From JASLDZ01 sp965199975 (lineage in GTDB: Bacteria > Pseudomonadota > Alphaproteobacteria > Caulobacterales > Caulobacteraceae), in NCBI GenBank assembly GCA_965199975.1, contig OZ241340.1, forward strand, positions 1,364,001 to 1,428,000: a stretch of DNA of 64,000 bases, in the 5' to 3' direction. The translations under genes were made by a program, and so were the position numbers. Each line of letters starts with the position of its first letter. The stretch's first letter is position 1. This document shows positions 42,762 to 52,957 of this stretch, piece after piece. Under the pieces are notes generated by a model. That model was not told where the DNA came from. It made no database searches and was given only the letters and a program-made list of their open reading frames with translations.

Positions 42762-43421
42762 ATGCCCGCCGACCCCGCCGCGCTGATCGAGCCTGTCGCT
42801 GCGCGCTCGCGCATCATCGCGGTGGTGACCGTGCCCGACTGGCGCTGCGGGCCGCCGCTGGCGCGCGCCCTGGCCGCGGGCGGGGTGTCGTCGGTCGAGA
42901 TCACCTTGCGCACGCCAGCCGGGCTTGAGGCCGTGCGCGCCGCCGCCGCCGAGGTTCCGGAGGCGATGGTCGGCGCCGGCACCTGCCTCACTCCAGCCGA
43001 CCTGGAGGCGGCCTCGCGCGCGAGCGCCGCGTTCGCGGTCTCGCCCGGCGCCGTGCCCGCCATGCTGGAGGCGGCGGCGGAGCTCGCTTTGCCCTATCTC
43101 GCCGGCGTCGCCACCGCGTCCGAACTGATGGTCGGGCTGGCCCACGGTTATCGCATGTTCAAGTTCTTCCCCGCCGTGCCGGCCGGCGGGGTGGCTTACC
43201 TAAAGGCGTTGGCTGGGCCGTTCCCCCAGGTGCGCTTCTGCCCCACCGGCGGGATCACCCGCGACACGGCGCGCGACTTCCTGGCGCTGTCTACCGTCCC
43301 ATGCCTCGGGGGCTCCTGGCTGTCGCCTGACGACGCCATTGCGAACGGCGACTGGGGGCGGATCGAGCAGCTGGCGCGAGACTCGGTCAAGGCGCTCGCT
43401 CAGGCCGCTGGCGAGGGTTGA
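42762..43421 (+). CDS. eda: 2-dehydro-3-deoxy-6-phosphogluconate (KDPG) aldolase
   Basis: Last step of the Entner-Doudoroff pathway: KDPG to pyruvate and glyceraldehyde 3-phosphate. 219 residues. The Schiff-base Lys is K134 in RMFKFFPAVPAGG; the catalytic Glu is E46 and the substrate Arg R50 in VEITLRTPAG; the phosphate site is in CPTGGIT. The other ED genes (edd, pgl, zwf) lie 3-8 kb downstream on the opposite strand, so eda is separately transcribed. Its 3' end overlaps the convergent membrane-protein gene by 22 bases. Confidence 0.95.
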   Translation: MPADPAALIEPVAARSRIIAVVTVPDWRCGPPLARALAAGGVSSVEITLRTPAGLEAVRAAAAEVPEAMVGAGTCLTPADLEAASRASAAFAVSPGAVPAMLEAAAELALPYLAGVATASELMVGLAHGYRMFKFFPAVPAGGVAYLKALAGPFPQVRFCPTGGITRDTARDFLALSTVPCLGGSWLSPDDAIANGDWGRIEQLARDSVKALAQAAGEG

Positions 43422-43867
43422 AGCGGCTGCACGACCGGTGTGCGCCGCCGGAGCGCGCGACGCCGCCAGGAGGTGAGGGCGCCCGTCAGCAGGCTGATCA
43501 GGAGGAGGCACGTGGTCACGTTGAGAACGGTCACGTAGAGGTTGTAGCCGGGAGCGTCGTAGCCCAACGCGAGTGCGTGCACCGCCAGGACCACGCCCTG
43601 CAAGATCATCGCCACCCCAAGCCATAACTTGCCGAAGCGAAGAGCGACGACCAAGAGGCCGCAAGCGAGCACGAAGTCGCAGACCACGGTAGGTGCGACC
43701 GCGCGCAACTCGTCACGCACCACCGTGTCGACGCCAAGCTCGACCAACCACTCGGCAATCATCAGCACAGCGCCAAGGCGCTCGGCGACGCCGCCTTTCC
43801 AAAGAGAAAGGGCGAAAATGAACACCGCCGAAGCAGTGATGGGATGAAAATGCAAAAAGTGGATCAT
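43400..43867 (-). CDS. Small polytopic membrane protein, unknown
   Basis: 155 residues, not assigned to a named family. Four to five hydrophobic helices (about 9-27, 30-48, 60-80, 84-104 and 112-134) and a basic Arg-rich C-terminus (SWRRRALRRR) facing the cytoplasm. The N-terminus MIHFLHFHPITAS has three His residues. The ATG at 43867 lies inside a perfect 15-bp hairpin and has no normal ribosome site, so initiation may be structure-controlled or leaderless. A CtrA-box candidate lies 36 bases upstream. Confidence 0.78.
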   Translation of the reverse strand: MIHFLHFHPITASAVFIFALSLWKGGVAERLGAVLMIAEWLVELGVDTVVRDELRAVAPTVVCDFVLACGLLVVALRFGKLWLGVAMILQGVVLAVHALALGYDAPGYNLYVTVLNVTTCLLLISLLTGALTSWRRRALRRRTPVVQPLQPSPAA

Positions 43868-43897
43868 ATCCGCACGCTATGCGCGGATATGATCCAC
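43859..43897 (-). promoter_or_regulatory. 15-bp perfect hairpin containing the start codon of the membrane-protein gene
   Basis: GTGGATCATATCCGC (43859-43873) pairs fully with GCGGATATGATCCAC (43883-43897) around a nine-base loop. On the minus strand the distal arm contains the ATG (43867-43865) and is followed by TTTTT, so the same element can act as an intrinsic terminator for the small gene upstream (43942-44274). Alternatively it may sequester the start codon of the membrane-protein gene. Confidence 0.7.
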
Positions 43898-43902
43898 CAA
43901 AC

Positions 43903-43918
43903 TTAAAGCGCGATTACC
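43903..43918. promoter_or_regulatory. CtrA-box candidate
   Basis: TTAA (43903-43906), seven bases, then TTACC (43914-43918) matches eight of nine CtrA-box positions, the same match pattern as the site at hfs. It lies between small paralogue B and the membrane-protein start codon. Confidence 0.5.
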
Positions 43919-43941
43919 GGACATACATCCGGCAGCCGGCG

Positions 43942-44274
43942 TCAGCCCACTGCGCGCAGATCGCCAGCGGCCGACGACTCGTGCTTTTGGTGCTCGCCCA
44001 TCATGCGCGAGCGGATGCCCAGGCGAAGCTTCACTTCAGCAAGCTCGCCATGCCCAGCGATGACCTGCTGGCGGGCGGTGGCGAGGGTCGAAACCGCTTC
44101 CGCGATCCTCGCCACGGCGCCATCCGTGACGCAGGCCGCCATACGAAGCTCGCCCTGGCTGGTCAAAATCGTGCTCATCAGCTGCGAGGCTTCCACCATC
44201 GCCGCATCGATCGCTGCTTCAGTCGCGAAGAGGCGATTTGCGACGCCCTGCGCAACCATCATTTTATCGGCCAT
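43942..44274 (-). CDS. Small helical protein of unknown function (paralogue B)
   Basis: 110 residues. I chose ATG 44274 (MADKMMVAQG) because GGGGAG lies six bases upstream; in-frame starts further 5' would run through the AT-rich promoter region. Ala/Glu/Leu-rich and predicted almost entirely helical, with no membrane segment, and a short polar tail rich in His, Lys and Ser. It matches the protein at 3973-4323 at about 38 of 85 positions (for example AIDAA, ARQQV-like and LRLG blocks). Neither copy has a recognisable domain. It lies between a hybrid histidine kinase (divergent) and the hairpin/terminator at 43859-43897. Local GC is lower than the window average. Confidence 0.75.
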   Translation of the reverse strand: MADKMMVAQGVANRLFATEAAIDAAMVEASQLMSTILTSQGELRMAACVTDGAVARIAEAVSTLATARQQVIAGHGELAEVKLRLGIRSRMMGEHQKHESSAAGDLRAVG

Positions 44275-44380
44275 GATGTACTCCCCAATTAACCCCGTGA
44301 AGGTTGTGAATAAACACATTTTTAAGCATCTCACAAGAGATTTTTCAGGCTTTTTTAAGTATGCGCGTAAACCCTAGGGT

Positions 44381-44395
44381 GTGCCAGTTTGGCAC
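44381..44395. promoter_or_regulatory. Palindrome upstream of hybrid histidine kinase
   Basis: GTGCCA and TGGCAC are perfect inverted 6-mers separated by three bases, 78 bases before the kinase ATG. They lie in an unusually AT-rich divergent promoter region (44275-44473) that also has two TTTTTTAAG-like runs. A regulator-binding site is inferred; there is no sigma-54 -12 element (TTGC) at the required spacing. Confidence 0.45.
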
Positions 44396-44473
44396 GGAGG
44401 GGTGATGACGAAGCGTTAGGCGCTGCAAGCGTATCCTCGTCCAGCGGCTCATCCCGGCCGTGCGGCGGCGCTC

Positions 44474-46396
44474 ATGGCTGAATCGCGCAGTGTTCGAAGG
44501 GCTCCCTTCGCCGGCTTCACGCTGCAGGCGCGGATCACCGCGGCGGCGTTGGCCACCTCCGTGTGCGTGCTGACCTTGGCCGCCGCCCTGTTCTTTTTCG
44601 AGCAATGGTCGAGCGACGCGCTCGAGGTGCGCCGCGCGCAGACTGCACTCGCTGAAGTGGTGGCGAGTCAGGCCGGGTCAGCGCTGTCTGACCCGTCCAA
44701 GGCGCGGGCGCTTCTGGGCGCCTTCCGCAAAGACCAGACCGTGAAGCGCGCCTACCTGCTCGATGTGAACGGGAGACAGCTCGCCGCCTACGAACTGCGC
44801 GCGCCCGGCGCCGACGCGGAGCGGCTGGCGAAGACCCGCGCGCCGATCGCCGCCGCGGGAGGTGCACGCGCGGGCGAACTCGTGATCCTCGCTGCGCCAG
44901 ATCACCTCGCAAGAACGCTGCCGCGCTACTTCGCCGTCTCGGCGGCGCTGTTCTTCGCCGCCGCGGGGGCTGCGCTTTTCCTCGGTCGGCTCCTGGCGGC
45001 GCGGCTGATGCAGCCCGTCGACCGGCTGTCGCGCTTCATGGAGCACGTCACCGAGGCGGGGGATCTCAGCGCCCGACCCCCGCCCGCCGGCGACGACGAG
45101 ATCGGCGGCCTCACCCGGAGCTTCACAGCCCTTCTCGTGCGCCTGCAAACCAACGATGGCGCGCTGCGCCGCACGCTGGGCGAGCTCGTCGAGGCGCGCG
45201 ACGCGGCCGAGGCGGCCAACGTGCTCAAGTCGCACTTCCTGGCCAACGTCAGCCACGAGATCCGCACGCCTTTGAACGGAGTGCTGGCCATGGCTGAGAT
45301 CATGTCGCTCGGCGAGCTCGACGACGAGCAGCGCGAGCACCTCGAGGTGATCCGCGGGTCGGGCGCCTCGCTGATGACCGTGCTCAACGACGTGCTCGAT
45401 ATCTCGAAGATCGAGGCGGGCGAGCTGGCGCTGGAGCTGCGCGCCTTCGAGCCCGGCGCGGCGGTGGAGGCCGCGGTCGCCGCCTTCGTCGCCGAGGGGC
45501 GCGCGAAGGGCCTGGAGATGGCCGTCGAGATCGCACCCGGGCTCTCGCTCCGCTCCGGCGATGAAACGCGGTTGCGCCAGATCGTGGTCAACCTGATGGC
45601 CAACGCCGTGAAGTTCACCGCGCGAGGCGGCGTGCGCGTGACGGTGCGCGACCTCATCGAGGACGGCGTCGCCGTGCTCGCCATCGACGTGGCCGACACG
45701 GGCGTGGGCATCGCCGCGGACGTGATGCCACGGCTGTTCCACAAGTTCGTCCAGGCCGACAGCTCGACCACCCGCCAGTTCGGCGGCACGGGCCTCGGGC
45801 TGGCGATCTGCCGCGAGCTCGCCGCGATGATGGGCGGTCGCATCTGGGCGCAGAGCACGCTGGGGCAGGGCGCGCGCTTCAGCGTGCGGCTGCCGCTCGC
45901 GCAGGCCGCAGCGGCGGTGGAAGCGGAGGCTTCACCGGTCGCGCGCGCCGACGCCACGGCGCTCGCTTCGGCTCGCGTCGCATCGGCGCCGAGCACGCTC
46001 CCCGCCGGTCGCCTGCGCGTGCTGGCCGCCGAAGACAACGCGGTGAACCGTCAGGTGCTGGCCTCGGTGCTCAGCATCTTCGAGGCCGAGTTCGAGATCG
46101 TCGAGAACGGGCGCGAGCTGGTCGAGGCCTGGAGCCGCAGCACGCCGGACGTGATCTTGATGGACGTGCAGATGCCGGTGATGGACGGCATCGCCGCCAG
46201 CCGCGCCATCCGCGAAGCCGAGCGCCGCACCGGGCGCGCGCGCACCCCCATCATCGCGGTGACGGCCAACGCCATGCAGCACCAGATCGGCGCCTACCTC
46301 GTGGCCGGAATGGACGGCCTCGTCTCCAAGCCGCTCGAGATGGCGCGGCTGCGCGAGGCGTTGTCCAAGGCCGCCCCGTTGCGCGCGGCCGCCTGA
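44474..46396 (+). CDS. Hybrid sensor histidine kinase with receiver domain
   Basis: 640-residue inner-membrane two-component protein. First helix about 20-42, an extracytoplasmic sensor of roughly 105 residues, second helix about 152-175 and HAMP (about 175-228). HisKA follows with the phosphorylated H261 in FLANVSHEIRTPLNG, then HATPase with N-box NLMANAVKFT, G1 DTGVGI and G2 GGTGLGLAI. The C-terminal receiver (about 514-635) has phospho-acceptor D564 in VILMDVQMP and Lys in VSKP. It lacks a phosphotransfer domain and a partner regulator nearby, so an external Hpt protein is expected. Signal unknown. Confidence 0.95.
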   Translation: MAESRSVRRAPFAGFTLQARITAAALATSVCVLTLAAALFFFEQWSSDALEVRRAQTALAEVVASQAGSALSDPSKARALLGAFRKDQTVKRAYLLDVNGRQLAAYELRAPGADAERLAKTRAPIAAAGGARAGELVILAAPDHLARTLPRYFAVSAALFFAAAGAALFLGRLLAARLMQPVDRLSRFMEHVTEAGDLSARPPPAGDDEIGGLTRSFTALLVRLQTNDGALRRTLGELVEARDAAEAANVLKSHFLANVSHEIRTPLNGVLAMAEIMSLGELDDEQREHLEVIRGSGASLMTVLNDVLDISKIEAGELALELRAFEPGAAVEAAVAAFVAEGRAKGLEMAVEIAPGLSLRSGDETRLRQIVVNLMANAVKFTARGGVRVTVRDLIEDGVAVLAIDVADTGVGIAADVMPRLFHKFVQADSSTTRQFGGTGLGLAICRELAAMMGGRIWAQSTLGQGARFSVRLPLAQAAAAVEAEASPVARADATALASARVASAPSTLPAGRLRVLAAEDNAVNRQVLASVLSIFEAEFEIVENGRELVEAWSRSTPDVILMDVQMPVMDGIAASRAIREAERRTGRARTPIIAVTANAMQHQIGAYLVAGMDGLVSKPLEMARLREALSKAAPLRAAA

Positions 46397-46520
46397 GACT
46401 CACGAGCGCGGGGCGCCGCGTCGGCGGGGTGCATCCGCATCGCACAATTGCGTTCAGCCGAAGCCGCCAGGCGCGCGTGCGCACGTCTGGCGCCGCCTCC
46501 CCCGCCACCGGGATCAGGCT

Positions 46521-48322
<1,802 letters not shown>

Positions 48323-48326
<4 letters not shown>

Positions 48327-49042
48327 GGCGCCCAGTAGAGGGCGAGCGGGCTCTTCGCGTCGCGCAGGAGGGCGCGCACCGGCAGGTCCTGCGTGGGGCC
48401 TTCCTGCTGCGCCTTGCGGAACACCGCCATCTTCTCGTCGCCGGTGAACAGCAGCACCAGCCGGCGCGCATCGGCGATGGCGTGCAGCGTCAGCGTCATC
48501 CGGTATGGCGCGCCGCTGGCGGTGGGGATGGGGCCGACGCCGCGGGCCAGCGCGGGGGCGTCCGGGTCGATCACCGACGGGTCGGTGCCCGGCAGGCCCG
48601 GGAACCAGGAGACGGCGTGCCCGTCCGGCCCCATGCCGGCGATCACCACGTCGAACGGGCGGCGCATGGCGGCGATGCGCGCGCTGGCCTCGGTTTCGGC
48701 GGCCGGGTCGAGCGGACTATCGTGACCGGTGAGGAGCGAGACGTAGCGGGCGCCCGCCGCCTTGCCAGTGATCAGCCGCGTGCGGATCAGCTTCTCGTTG
48801 GAGGCGTCGTCGTCCGCCGGCGCCCAGCGCTCGTCGGTGGTGGTGACCTCGACCTTCCCCCAAGGCGCGTCCGCCTTCGCCAGCGCATCGAACAGCGGCC
48901 CCGGCGTGGAGCCGCCGGAGCCCACGAAGCTCGCGCGCCCGTCCTGGTCGGCGGCGACGCTGAGGCGCGCGACGACGTCGGCGGCCAAGGCCGCGATCAT
49001 CGCCTCGCGGCTGTCGAACAGCTTCTCTTCCAGACCCGCCAT
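48323..49042 (-). CDS. pgl: 6-phosphogluconolactonase
   Basis: Hydrolyses 6-phosphogluconolactone made by Zwf. 239 residues of the DevB/NagB-like class: FVGSGGSTPGPLFDAL (substrate phosphate loop), VTTTDERWAP and GMGPDGHAVSWFPG with the catalytic His. It lies 12 nt behind zwf and overlaps edd by four bases, giving a tightly coupled operon. Confidence 0.95.
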
Positions 49043-49054
49043 TCCTGCGTGCTC

Positions 49055-50494
49055 CTACTCGTGCCAGCTGTGGCCGTTGCGCTCGGTCAGGGCGAACGCG
49101 CCCGACGGGCCCCATGAGCCCGAGGGATAGGTGGTGGGCTTGTGGGAAGTCTGCTCCCACGCGGCGAGAATACCGTCGATCCAGCGCCAGGCCGCCTCCG
49201 CCTCGTCGCGGCGCACGAACAGGGTGGGGTCGCCCTTGATGGCCTCCAGCAGGAGCCGCTCGTAGGCGATGCGCCGGCGGCTGGTGTCGGCGAAGGCCTT
49301 GTCGAGGCTGAGGTCCAGGTCCAGCGGGCGCAGCTGCATGCCGCCCTGGTCGAGCGAGGGCGTCTTGTTCATCAGCGTGAGGCTGATCTCCTCGTCCGGC
49401 TGTAGGCGGATCACGAGGCGGTTGGGCAGGAGCTCCTGGCCCGCGAAGATCGAGTGCGGCACGGCCTTGAACTGGATGACGATCTCCGAGGCGCGCGCGG
49501 CCATGCGCTTGCCGGTGCGCAGGTAGAAGGGCACCCCCGCCCAGCGCCAGTTGTCCACCGTGGCGTTGATGGCCACGAAGGTCTCGGTCAGCGAGGGCCG
49601 GCCCAGCTCGTCGAGGTAGGCCGGCGCCGCCTGCGTGCCCGAGACGCCCTTGCCGTACTGGCCGCGCACGGTGAGCTTGCCTTCGGTCTCGGCGGTAATG
49701 GGGCAGAGCGAGCGCAGCACCTTCACCTTCTCGTCGCGCACCGCATTGGAATCGAGCGAGGCGGGCGGCTCCATGGCGACAAGCGTGAGCAGCTGCAGCA
49801 CATGGTTCTGCACCATGTCGCGGATGGCGCCGTACTCGTCGTAGTATCCCGCCCGACCTTCCAGTCCCACGGTTTCGGCCACGGTGATCTGCACGTGGTC
49901 GACGGTGCGGTTGTTCCACAGGGGCTCGAACAGCACATTACCGAAGCGCAGCGCGATCAGGTTCTGCACCGCCTCCTTGCCGAGGTAGTGGTCGATCCGG
50001 AAGATGCGGTCTTCGCTGAAGGTCAGCGCCAAGCCGTCGTTGATCTCGCGGCAGCTCTCCAGGTCGCGGCCGATGGGCTTCTCCACCACCACCCGCGCGT
50101 CGAGGTTGCCGAGCCCCACGCTGCGCAGGCCCTGGCCGATGGCGCCGTAGAGGCTGGGCGAGGTCGAGAGGTAGTACACCGTCTCGCCTACGCCCTTCAG
50201 CACCTTGGCGAGGCCCGCGAAGCTCTTGGGGTCGGAGGCGTCGACCCGGGCGTATTCGAGCCGGGCCGCGAAACGGGCCCACACAGCGTCGTCGACGGTT
50301 TCGACGCGCTTGCGCACGGCGGCCTCGACGAAGGCGCAAAAGGCGTCGGCGTCCATCTCGCTGCGCGCGGCGCCGATCACCCGCAGGTCGCGCGGCAGGA
50401 GGCCGTCCCCGTCCAGCAGGAAGAGGGAGGGGAACAGCATGCGCTGCGCCAGGTCGCCTGAGGCGCCGAAGATCACGATGGCGTGGGCGGTCAT
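49055..50494 (-). CDS. zwf: Glucose-6-phosphate 1-dehydrogenase
   Basis: First enzyme of the Entner-Doudoroff and pentose-phosphate routes, oxidising glucose 6-phosphate with NAD(P). 479 residues. The dinucleotide-binding motif FGASGDLAQRMLFPSLF is at 9-25, EKPIGRDL at 138-145, and the substrate/catalytic motif RIDHYLGKE at 166-174. ATG 50494 (MTAHAIVIFG) is the natural start just before the Rossmann strand, although the frame is open much further 5'. First gene of zwf-pgl-edd. A perfect palindrome 74 bases upstream is a candidate operator. Confidence 0.96.
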   Translation of the reverse strand: MTAHAIVIFGASGDLAQRMLFPSLFLLDGDGLLPRDLRVIGAARSEMDADAFCAFVEAAVRKRVETVDDAVWARFAARLEYARVDASDPKSFAGLAKVLKGVGETVYYLSTSPSLYGAIGQGLRSVGLGNLDARVVVEKPIGRDLESCREINDGLALTFSEDRIFRIDHYLGKEAVQNLIALRFGNVLFEPLWNNRTVDHVQITVAETVGLEGRAGYYDEYGAIRDMVQNHVLQLLTLVAMEPPASLDSNAVRDEKVKVLRSLCPITAETEGKLTVRGQYGKGVSGTQAAPAYLDELGRPSLTETFVAINATVDNWRWAGVPFYLRTGKRMAARASEIVIQFKAVPHSIFAGQELLPNRLVIRLQPDEEISLTLMNKTPSLDQGGMQLRPLDLDLSLDKAFADTSRRRIAYERLLLEAIKGDPTLFVRRDEAEAAWRWIDGILAAWEQTSHKPTTYPSGSWGPSGAFALTERNGHSWHE

Positions 50495-50567
50495 GGAATC
50501 CCGGAGATGGCTGGCGCGTGGCCGGTCTAGCACGCAGGCCGCGCCGCGCACCGGACGCATAGCATGC

Positions 50568-50579
50568 GACAGCGCTGTC
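50568..50579. promoter_or_regulatory. Palindromic operator candidate upstream of zwf-pgl-edd
   Basis: GACAGCGCTGTC is a perfect 12-bp palindrome with a central CG, the shape of a LacI-family operator. It lies in the 135-bp divergent gap between zwf and the alpha/beta hydrolase gene. It differs from the operator at 33745-33756, so a different regulator is expected; none is encoded next to it. Confidence 0.6.
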
Positions 50580-50629
50580 ATCACGCCCGGCGCTGGCCTT
50601 GAGTCAAGGTCGGCTCTAGCTGAGGCGCC

Positions 50630-51511
50630 ATGGCCGCCTGCGAACCCCCGCTCCAGCGCCTGTCGCTCGCCTTCGACGGCGGCGTGATGTCTGCGCTGGC
50701 GCTGGGCGACCCTGCGCGCCCGGTCGACGTCGTCTTCGCCCACGCCAACGGGTTCAACGCCCAGGCCTACGCCGACGTGCTGGCGCCGCTGGGCGCCTCG
50801 CGCCGGGTGGTGGCGCTCGACCTGCGTGGCCATGGTTTCACCCGCCTGCCGGCCGACCCGCGCGGCCATCGCTCCTGGCGGGTGTTCGCCCGCGACATCG
50901 CCGCCGCCCTCGATGCGCTGGACGCCACCGACGTCGTGCTTGCGGGTCACTCCATGGGCGCCACCGCCGCGCTCCTGGCCGCGGCTGACGTGCCGGACCG
51001 CATCCGTTCGCTCGCGCTGTTCGAACCCGTGGCGGTGAGGCGCACCGCGCGGTGGACGGCGCGCCTGCCGTGGGGGCCGGCCCTGATCCGTCGCCGCCTG
51101 CCCTGGGCGATCGCCGCGGCGCGGCGACGGGCGCTGTGGCCGGATGCGCAGGCGGCCTTCGCCGGCCTGCGCGGGCGCGGCGTGTTCAAGACCTGGCCCG
51201 ACCAGCGCCTGCGCAACCACCTCGAAGGCGGACTGCGCGAGGTTGACGCCGGGGTGGCGCTCGCCTGCGCGCCGGCGTGGGAGGCCGCGAACTACGCCGC
51301 GCAGGGGCACGACGTGCGCGCCGCCCTGCGCCGCCTGCGCCGCCCGGCCGCCATCTGGCTCGGCGAGCACGGCTCGACGTGGTCGCTGCGCGCCGCGGCG
51401 CGGGGCGGGGCGGGGCCGATCGACGTCGAGGTGGTGGCCGGCGCGAGCCACTTCCTGCCCTTCGAGCGGCCGGACCTCGTGGTCGCCGCGCTGGCCGCGG
51501 CGTCGCGCTGA
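50630..51511 (+). CDS. Alpha/beta-fold hydrolase
   Basis: 293-residue cytoplasmic hydrolase. The oxyanion-hole region VFAHANGFNAQ, the strand ALDLRGHG and the nucleophile elbow AGHSMGATAALL (Ser nucleophile) are clear. The catalytic His is in AGASHFLPFE near the C-terminus. The cap region (about 135-215) is Arg- and Trp-rich. Substrate cannot be predicted; it resembles esterase or haloperoxidase-like members. Divergent from zwf. Confidence 0.9.
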   Translation: MAACEPPLQRLSLAFDGGVMSALALGDPARPVDVVFAHANGFNAQAYADVLAPLGASRRVVALDLRGHGFTRLPADPRGHRSWRVFARDIAAALDALDATDVVLAGHSMGATAALLAAADVPDRIRSLALFEPVAVRRTARWTARLPWGPALIRRRLPWAIAAARRRALWPDAQAAFAGLRGRGVFKTWPDQRLRNHLEGGLREVDAGVALACAPAWEAANYAAQGHDVRAALRRLRRPAAIWLGEHGSTWSLRAAARGGAGPIDVEVVAGASHFLPFERPDLVVAALAAASR

Positions 51512-51628
51512 CAGGGGGCGTTCGCGGCCACGTGTCGCGCGCGCGCGGTTTGCCGGTGGCGGCGCGATCCTCTAGAGCGCCGGCTCTCCCGCGTTCCCGT
51601 CTCCGTCGTTCCCCCAAGGCGCCGACCC

Positions 51629-52423
51629 ATGTCCAGCACCTCCCAGACCAGCACCGAGCCGCCCGGCGGTCTCTCGGGCAACGTGCCGATGTACGTGCAG
51701 CCCGAGCCGTTGAGCGCGCAGATGCACGGCGATCTCGGCATCGTCAGCTCCGAGGCGCCCTTCGGCTTCGCCGCGACCGCCACTGCGGTGCCGATGCAGG
51801 TGACCGAATTCGGGCCGGCTTCGCTAAGCTTCCCGATCATCTTCGCCGGCGAGGACAAGGTGCCGCTGGCGGTCATGGGCGTGCGCGACAACGAGAACGC
51901 CTTCGTGGCCGACGACGGGCGTTTCGAGCCCACCGCCTACATCCCGGCCTTCGTGCGCCGCTACCCGTTCGTGCTGGCCGACGATCCGTCGCAGCAGCGC
52001 CTGGTGGTCTGCATCGACCGCAAGGCTACGTTCCTGTCGCCGGATGCGCCCGACAAGCTGTTCGTGAATGGCGAGGCGAGCGCCTACACCAAGAACGCCA
52101 TCCAGTTCTGCCAGGACTTCGAGACCGAGCGCCAGCGCACCGACCAGTTCGTCAAGCGCTTGAAGGAACTCGACCTGTTCGAGACCAAGCAGGAGACGTT
52201 CCAGCCCCGCAACGAGGACGGCTCCATGGGCGAGCCGGTGCAGATCGCCGACTACTTCGCCATCTCCGAGGCCAAGCTCAACGCGTTGGCCCCCGAGCTC
52301 TTGGTCGAATTGCGCGATACGGGGGCCCTGCGTCAGATCTACGCCCACCTCGACTCGCTGTTCGGGTGGGAGCGGCTGATCACGCGCGTCGCCCTGCGCC
52401 AGCCGGTCGCCGGCCACGCCTGA
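51629..52423 (+). CDS. SapC-family protein
   Basis: 264 residues with the SapC family layout: MYVQPEPLSAQMHGDLGI near the N-terminus, then FPIIFAGEDKVPLAVMGVRD and YIPAFVRRYPFVLAD, and a helical second half with AIQFCQDFETERQRTDQFVK. SapC was named for a Campylobacter S-layer-associated locus, but its biochemical role is unclear. No signal peptide is visible. It stands alone between the hydrolase gene and a convergent hotdog protein. Confidence 0.9.
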   Translation: MSSTSQTSTEPPGGLSGNVPMYVQPEPLSAQMHGDLGIVSSEAPFGFAATATAVPMQVTEFGPASLSFPIIFAGEDKVPLAVMGVRDNENAFVADDGRFEPTAYIPAFVRRYPFVLADDPSQQRLVVCIDRKATFLSPDAPDKLFVNGEASAYTKNAIQFCQDFETERQRTDQFVKRLKELDLFETKQETFQPRNEDGSMGEPVQIADYFAISEAKLNALAPELLVELRDTGALRQIYAHLDSLFGWERLITRVALRQPVAGHA

Positions 52424-52442
52424 GCCGGACGGCGCGCGGGCG

Positions 52443-52838
52443 TCAGGTCCGCGCGAACACCGAGCGGGTGAGGCAGGAGAAGACCAGCCGCCCCGCTTCG
52501 TCCAGGAGGTCGTGCTGGGCGATGACTACGCCCTTGTCGTCGCCCACCGGATCCTTGGCCAGGACCGTCATGCGCCCGCGCAGCAGCTCGCCCGTGGGCG
52601 GGTTGCGCATCCAGCGCAGGGCGTCGACGCCCAGGCGCTTGGTCTGCGGCCAGCCGCGCGCAGCTTCGGTGTCGAGCTTGGCCCAGATGGCGAAGACCAG
52701 CGCATCGGGCGCGCCGCCGTCGCGATCCCAGCTGGGGGCGAAGCTCACGCAGAAGGCCTCCAGCTGGCGCTCGTCCACCGCCGCGGCGCCGAGGTTGACC
52801 ACCTGGCCCACCGTGATCTCGTCGAAATGTGCGGGCAT
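52443..52838 (-). CDS. MaoC-like hotdog-fold protein
   Basis: 131 residues. MPAHFDEITVGQVVNLGAAA, then VDERQLEAFCVSFAP, is the opening of MaoC/hotdog dehydratase-like proteins. The later WMRNPPTGELLRGRMTVLAK and VIAQHDLLDEAGRLVFSC correspond to the central helix and beta-sheet. The classic hydratase Asp-His pair is not obvious, so it may be a binding protein or thioesterase-like member rather than an active hydratase. ATG 52838 is preceded by GAGG. Divergent from the DsbD-like gene. Confidence 0.78.
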   Translation of the reverse strand: MPAHFDEITVGQVVNLGAAAVDERQLEAFCVSFAPSWDRDGGAPDALVFAIWAKLDTEAARGWPQTKRLGVDALRWMRNPPTGELLRGRMTVLAKDPVGDDKGVVIAQHDLLDEAGRLVFSCLTRSVFART

Positions 52839-52957
52839 GTAACCTCGGCGGCCTCCGGAACGGACCCTTTCACACCGGGAGGGCGGCCCCTGTCGAGCCG
52901 CTTGCAAGCGCGTGCGGCGATGACGACGTTGGCGCGGGGACTGCGAGGAGCGAGCAC

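Noticed and set aside
44311..44325. TAAA-N7-TTAA near the start of small paralogue B as a CtrA box
   Set aside because: It lies in an AT-rich stretch where such matches are likely by chance, and the second half-site lacks the terminal C.
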